Part shown: positions 45,603-46,621 of the stretch, one piece after another
Numbering within the stretch: the first letter of the stretch is position 1
Layout of the letters: each line of letters begins with the position of its first letter
Notes under the pieces: model-generated
What the model was told of the DNA's origin: nothing
The model's database searches: none
What the model saw: only the letters and a program-made list of their open reading frames with translations
Made by a program: the position numbers and the translations under genes
NCBI GenBank assembly: GCA_016704655.1
Contig: JADIZR010000018.1
Coordinates: 1-46,621 of the forward strand
Direction of reading: 5' to 3'
Length of the DNA stretch: 46,621 nucleotides
DNA from: Pseudomonadota bacterium
Lineage (GTDB): Bacteria > Pseudomonadota > Gammaproteobacteria > Steroidobacterales > Steroidobacteraceae

Positions 45603-46621
45603 TCAGGGCGACTGCTCGCCGAGCGCCTGTGCTGCCAGTACGCGAACCTGCGGGTCGGCCGGGTAGGCGGCCACGAGCCTGCGCGCCGTCACCTGCGCAT
45701 CCTGGCGCTGCCCCGATTCGAGCTGGAACGACGTCAGCGCCATCAGCATGTCGCGATCGTAGGGCCAGCGCTTGACCGCCTGCTGCAGGCGGCGGATCGA
45801 CTCGTCCGCCTGCCCCGTCGAATGCAACGCCACCGCGTAGACGTAGCTGTAACGAGCGGTGGCCGGGTCGAGTTCCACGGCGCGCCGCAGCGATCCCAGC
45901 CCGAGCTCCGGCTGCTGCAGGCGAATGCGCGCCAGGCCCAGCGCGTGATGCAGCGTGGCGCTCGTCGGCACACGCTGCAGGCCCTGCAGCAACGTTGCCG
46001 CCGACTCCTGGTCGCGGCCTTGCGCGCGCAGCACGTCTGCGGCATTGACGTAGGCCGGCACGAAATCCGCATCGAGCTGGATTGCCGCAGTGAACTGGGC
46101 ATGGGCTGCATCAGCCTGCCCCAGGGCCGCCCTGAAGCCGCCGAGCGCGACGCGGGATTCGGGCCGGTCTGCGTTGTACTGCAGTGTCGCAACGTACTCC
46201 CGCGACGCCGCCTCCCAGCGCGGCGGCAGTTCCTGCGGCAGCCGGTCCTGGCCGCCCGCGAGCGACCGCGCCGCCTCGATGCGGACGGCGCGCGTCGCAT
46301 CACCGAGCAGCGGCCGAGGACCGCCGCGCGTGTTTCGGCGGGCATGACGTCAGCCAGCTGCACCGTCGCCAACCGCACCAGTGGATTGGCGTCCTGGGAC
46401 ATGCGTTGCGCAAAATCGCGCGTGAACTGGCCGCTGCCGGCGAGGCGAGCAAGCGCGGACCCACGCACGACGGCGGGCTGTGCGGCGTCGCCGGCGATCC
46501 CCGCGAGTCGATCCAGCGCCGACGGTTCGCCGGATTCGGCGGCGTGAAAGCCGGCGGCGGAAGTCTGGTAGCCCGCGGCGTCGCGGCCGAGCCAGTCGTG
46601 CACCGCCTGCGCAGCCCACTT
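45603..46621 (-). CDS. HEAT/TPR-repeat C-terminus, probably of a multiheme cytochrome c (partial, one-base frameshift)
   Basis: The gene enters from beyond the window. It begins KWAAQAVHDWLGRDAAGYQTSAAGFHAA and continues with HEAT-like repeats (AVVRGSALARLA, NPLVRLATVQLADV, AVRIEAARSLA). After one missing base at about 46308-46320 it reads through TPR repeats (FVPAYVNAADVLRAQGRDQESAATLL, ATLHHALGLARIRLQQPELGLGSLRRAVELDP). The opening segment matches what follows the last heme motifs in large periplasmic multiheme cytochromes with TPR tails. No CxxCH is inside the window, so this identity is inference. The TPR part is a protein-interaction scaffold. Confidence 0.7.

Noticed and set aside
1..46621. 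CRISPR arrays, tRNA or rRNA genes, prophage or plasmid origin
   Set aside because: No regularly spaced repeats, no cloverleaf or rRNA-like stretch recognised by eye, and no phage structural or replication genes. Short RNAs could be missed without a search.

Overview
The window is about two-thirds GC, densely coded, and looks like a chromosomal segment of a free-living, respiring, lipid-using gammaproteobacterium. The clues are a TonB-dependent receptor, several c-type cytochromes, an AlkB-type alkane hydroxylase, an acyl-CoA dehydrogenase, an NADPH-type glutamate synthase, PPK2 and RlpA. The order cannot be fixed from sequence alone; a Nevskiales, Steroidobacterales or Xanthomonadales relative is a guess. 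I see no rRNA, tRNA, CRISPR array or phage module.

Layout. 0-4.5 kb: a LysR regulator cut by the window edge is divergent from a small cytochrome c, a thiamine-diphosphate (ThDP) enzyme with a twin-arginine leader, a protein of unknown function, and a HAD phosphatase-like lipoprotein. 4.5-5.3 kb: non-coding DNA holding a nested inverted-repeat element. 5.3-11.2 kb (minus strand): a redox/outer-membrane cluster made of a di-heme cytochrome c, a MauG/CCP-type peroxidase, a beta-helix protein fused to a heme domain, and a TonB receptor. 11.2-15.3 kb: an alkane module with alkane hydroxylase, 2Fe-2S ferredoxin, AlkB-type 2OG dioxygenase, a divergent TetR regulator and a carboxylesterase. 15.3-15.5 kb: a 266-bp MITE-like element. 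15.5-23 kb: RlpA, a GlsB/YeaQ-type membrane protein and gltBD. 23-36.4 kb: PPK2, tryptophanase, FKBP, hydrolase, a DUF3482/DUF2868 pair, an ABC exporter, a DUF885 protein, a cation efflux pump and an acyl-CoA dehydrogenase. 36.5-46.6 kb: LysR, a Pat-like acyltransferase, an HDAC-family deacetylase, a membrane protein, two methyltransferases, an NDH-2-like flavoprotein, a small membrane protein and the C-terminal half of a HEAT/TPR protein, probably a multiheme cytochrome.

Three themes stand out. First, two loci carry the same mobile-element end inserted exactly at a CTAG that served as the overlapping stop codons of two convergent genes, so both genes survive the insertion. Second, two clusters (0.3-3.3 kb and 5.3-11.1 kb) pair secreted enzymes with c-type cytochromes in ways I do not recognise as described systems. 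Third, at least ten single-base-scale frameshifts break otherwise well-conserved genes. They lie in 0.9-13 kb and 36.8-46.4 kb, with none in the ~23 kb between, which looks more like consensus error than gene decay. Broken genes are therefore annotated as single loci, with the junctions given.
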